In this document: piece after piece, positions 61,851 to 64,000 of the stretch
How positions within the stretch are numbered: the first letter of the stretch is position 1
Layout of the letters: each line of letters starts with the position of its first letter
Assembly: GCA_938084685.1 (NCBI GenBank)
Contig: CALKGE010000009.1
Coordinates: forward strand, 1 to 64,000
From: an uncultured Pirellulaceae bacterium
Lineage (GTDB): Bacteria; Planctomycetota; Planctomycetia; Pirellulales; Pirellulaceae
DNA: 64,000 nucleotides
Direction: 5' to 3'
Position numbers and translations under genes: made by a program
The notes under the pieces: generated by a model
The model's database searches: none
Seen by the model: the letters and a program-made list of their open reading frames with translations, nothing else
Told to the model about the DNA's origin: nothing

Positions 61851-62909
61851 TTAGAATAATCGCCTTTGGCCGGATTTTGGAATGGGAGGTCGAAATAGTT
61901 CGCAGTTCTGTGGTGGCATTTTCTGATCCAGCTCATATTTTCGCCTGAAGATTCGGAACATGGTCTTGATCTGTTCAGCGATCTCGCCGGTGCCTACCAT
62001 TCTCTCTCCCCAGGCGGCGCTGTTCATTTTTCCTTGACGGGTTTCCCGGATTCTTTGGAGCACCTTGTCCGCTCGGGTTGGCTGCGTTCGCTGCAGCCAT
62101 TCGATGAATACTGGTTCTACGGTTAGCGGCAGTCGCAGCAGGATGTAGTTGGCGGTAGTGGCTCCTGATTCCTTTGCCGCCTGTAGTATCTGCGGGATTT
62201 CGGATTCGTTCAGACCTGGAATGATTGGTGATGTCATTACGCCTACCGGAACCTTGGCGTCTGCCAGCATCCGGACGGCTCGTAAACGGGCAGCGGGGAT
62301 ACTGGTCCGAGGTTCCATATCCCGCGTTAACTGCGGATCGAGCGACGTGATTGAGAGGTAGACGTGGACGAGATTGTTTTCGGCGAGTGGTTGGAGGATG
62401 TCGAGGTCGCGTGTGATCAGAGCATTTTTAGTGATAATGCTGACCGGTTGCCGGGCCTCGAGTGCCACTTCCAGGCATTGCCGCGTCAGTTGGAATTTTC
62501 GTTCCGCGGGTTGGTAGCAGTCGGTGACTCCGGAAAACGTAATCGGCTCGGGCTTCCAGGAACTCTTTGCCAGGAATTCCCGCAGCAAGTTTGCGGCGTC
62601 ATGTTTAACGACGATTTTTGTTTCGAAGTCCAGACCTGCGTTGAACCCAAGCAATTCATGGCTGGGCCGCGCGTAGCAGTAGGGACAAGCATGCCCGCAG
62701 CCACGGTAAGGATTGATGCTGTAGCGGAATGGAATGTCTGGTGATTTATTTTCGGAGACAATGCTGTTGGAAGCGTCTGGAAGGTATTCGATTTTGCGAT
62801 TGGTGAGGGTGCGAAGATGCTCGCGATCCCATTCGACATGCTCAAGGTCTGGCTCCTCGTGAACGGTCTCAAACCGATTCGGTGGATTAATATTGGAACC
62901 GTGACGCAT
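61851..62909 (-). CDS. PA0069-family radical SAM protein
   Basis: A 352-residue radical SAM enzyme. The N-terminal RHGSNINPPNRF and INPYRGCGHACPYCYARPSH with C-x3-C-x2-C bind the [4Fe-4S] cluster. Later motifs: ITFSGVTDCYQPAERKFQLT, VSIITKNALITRDLDIL, TRDMEPRTSIPAARLRAVRM and NYILLRLPLTVEPVFIEWL. These match the 'PA0069 family' proteins related to DNA photolesion lyase (SplB-like), of unsettled function. No partner gene is evident upstream or downstream. Confidence 0.92.
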   Translation of the reverse strand: MRHGSNINPPNRFETVHEEPDLEHVEWDREHLRTLTNRKIEYLPDASNSIVSENKSPDIPFRYSINPYRGCGHACPYCYARPSHELLGFNAGLDFETKIVVKHDAANLLREFLAKSSWKPEPITFSGVTDCYQPAERKFQLTRQCLEVALEARQPVSIITKNALITRDLDILQPLAENNLVHVYLSITSLDPQLTRDMEPRTSIPAARLRAVRMLADAKVPVGVMTSPIIPGLNESEIPQILQAAKESGATTANYILLRLPLTVEPVFIEWLQRTQPTRADKVLQRIRETRQGKMNSAAWGERMVGTGEIAEQIKTMFRIFRRKYELDQKMPPQNCELFRPPIPKSGQRRLF

Positions 62910-62977
62910 TTAGACTTCCTTGACTTTCGAACGAGAATCAATCTCTGCCATCATCTTACCGCGATGGCATCTTTGTT

Positions 62978-63448
62978 TCATTCAGGTTCAGGCGAAAGTG
63001 GGGGGCCACGCAGCTGAACCTGCTGGTCTCTTTGTCGTTGGTTCCACTTTGCGAATCGTTCGTCGAGCGCGGACGCGATCTTGTCAGCGTTATCCCAATT
63101 GTCCTCCACATGGTAGATCGTCTCATGAGTTAACTCAAACGCTTTACAGTAATCACTGAAGTACCGCTTGATGTAGTACTGTTGGACAAAGGCGTTACCC
63201 CTATCGGTGAAATCTCCATCGGTAAGCCGTGAGCCACAGAACTGGATCACGTACTCTCTGCCAGACATTTGCCGTTGGGAAACACGTTCGAGTGACTCGG
63301 CCGAGTCTGCTTCATGATGGAAATCGTTGACGAGCTCACGGGATAACGCCCAGGCGAAGAAAAACCCCATGTGGGTCAGGGCGTTGTCCTCGGCCGCGCT
63401 GGCCGGAAAATCGTTGTTCCAGTGATAGTCGGGGTCGTCATACTTCAT
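62978..63448 (-). CDS. hypothetical protein (DUF7832-like)
   Basis: A 156-residue soluble protein. The opening MKYDDPDYHWNNDFP, followed by ALTHMGFFFAWALSRELVND, resembles a family of small bacterial proteins annotated as DUF7832 ('YDDA-WH-GGDFP' then 'THIGMFLAW'). C-terminal residues YCKAFELTHETIYHVEDNWD are also acidic. Such proteins are often solitary or near toxin-immunity loci, but no such context exists here. Family name from memory, function unknown. Confidence 0.6.
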   Translation of the reverse strand: MKYDDPDYHWNNDFPASAAEDNALTHMGFFFAWALSRELVNDFHHEADSAESLERVSQRQMSGREYVIQFCGSRLTDGDFTDRGNAFVQQYYIKRYFSDYCKAFELTHETIYHVEDNWDNADKIASALDERFAKWNQRQRDQQVQLRGPPLSPEPE

Positions 63449-63589
63449 CGAACTAATTTTGCCGGCAATAACAGATCCGCGTTGAATTATCCGCTGCTGA
63501 TTGACTTTACCGTAGAAAGGTACATGACGTCAAAGTTTGGTCGTCGATGGTGGAGCACGCTCGCCACTATGTAAATAACGGTAGTTTCG

Positions 63590-63595
63590 TATAAT
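63590..63595 (+). promoter_or_regulatory. -10 element upstream of purE
   Basis: TATAAT at 63590-63595, 67 bp before the purE start. No matching -35 is seen at 17 bp (CTATGT at 63567-63572). The gap 63449-63662 holds no gene. Confidence 0.4.
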
Positions 63596-63662
63596 GAAAC
63601 ACTTAAATTTCGGCCGGTTCATTGCTGAAGCGAACTGGCAGATCGGTTTAAGGAGAAATCCA

Positions 63663-64000
63663 GTGTCAGAATCCACGGAACCACTTGTTGGTATCATCAT
63701 GGGGAGCAAGTCTGATTTGCCCACGATGGAACATGCTCGGGACATTCTTACCCAATTCGGCGTGGCCCATGAATGCCGCGTTGTTTCCGCTCATCGGACT
63801 CCCGAGTGGCTTGTGGAATATGCCAAAACCGCGGAAGAGCGAGGGTTGAAGGTGATTATCGCGGGTGCCGGCGGTGCGGCTCATCTGCCAGGGATGGTGG
63901 CTTCACTCACCACGTTGCCAGTCCTCGGAGTGCCCGTAAAATCTCGTGCCCTGTCAGGTTTGGATTCACTTTTATCGATCGTGCAGATGCCGGGCGGTGT
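63663..64000 (+). CDS. purE: 5-(carboxyamino)imidazole ribonucleotide mutase, N-terminal part
   Basis: Starts at GTG 63663, 6 bp after GGAGAA, and runs out of the window. The visible 112 residues contain the class I PurE signature: [35 protein letters not shown] with the substrate-binding S-A-H-R-T-P, and [20 protein letters not shown], then [20 protein letters not shown]. PurE catalyses N5-CAIR to CAIR conversion in purine biosynthesis. About 50 residues of the C-terminus are missing. purK would be expected next. Confidence 0.95.
   Translation, partial: MSESTEPLVGIIMGSKSDLPTMEHARDILTQFGVAHECRVVSAHRTPEWLVEYAKTAEERGLKVIIAGAGGAAHLPGMVASLTTLPVLGVPVKSRALSGLDSLLSIVQMPGG

Overview
The window is chromosomal DNA of a planctomycete (Planctomycetota, probably a marine Pirellulales/Planctomycetales relative; the genus cannot be fixed from the sequence). 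The evidence is four DUF1501 proteins, three of them paired with DUF1549/DUF1553 proteins (two with an N-terminal planctomycete cytochrome c motif), a hydrazine-synthase-alpha-like dihaem protein, many secreted carbohydrate-active enzymes, and a tmRNA tag reading AENNLALAA.

Layout. 0-12 kb: the end of a HigA/XRE-type antitoxin, a cupin protein, a promoter/operator-controlled MBL-fold hydrolase + MarR pair followed by a cysteine-laddered beta-helix protein, a nitric-oxide-type pair (short hybrid cluster protein + protoglobin), small unknowns, an SDR + pirin pair and a secreted GH5-like glycosidase. 12.3-25 kb: a metallophosphoesterase and then what looks like a light/photo-oxidative-stress region: fasciclin protein, SOUL haem-binding protein (split by a stop), DUF2177 remnant, DUF523-DUF1722 protein, SDR-DUF2867 protein, class II CPD photolyase, two tiny membrane proteins, a MerR-type regulator with a degenerate B12-binding domain, a sigma-70 factor, an FAD-enzyme remnant and TspO. 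A redoxin gene with an in-frame TGA exactly at its active-site cysteine, truncated by a transposase fragment, sits at its left edge. Several members of this region are visibly decayed.

25-35.4 kb: a block of Kelch/FN3, pseudogene, HzsA-like dihaem protein, DUF1549/1553 + DUF1501 + WD40 genes, lying between an intact tmRNA gene (35.4-35.8 kb) and an imperfect copy of the tmRNA 3' end and its flank (about 25.0 kb), which suggests an old integration event. 35.8-46.6 kb: UppP, a membrane protein, sialidase, serine hydrolase and sialate O-acetylesterase-like genes, then a tight six-gene operon (methyltransferase, membrane protein, mannonate-dehydratase-like, RraA, M81/MlrC-like, aspartoacylase-like) that looks catabolic.

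46.6-64 kb: two cytochrome/DUF1549/DUF1553 + DUF1501 operons on the minus strand flanking a SASA-type esterase, a lipoprotein, a third DUF1501 operon with a PD40 propeller protein, a MOSC + SRPBCC pair, a PA0069-type radical SAM protein, a DUF7832-like protein and the start of purE. No tRNA, rRNA, CRISPR array or intact transposon was seen. All family assignments are from motif recognition by eye; no database search was possible.
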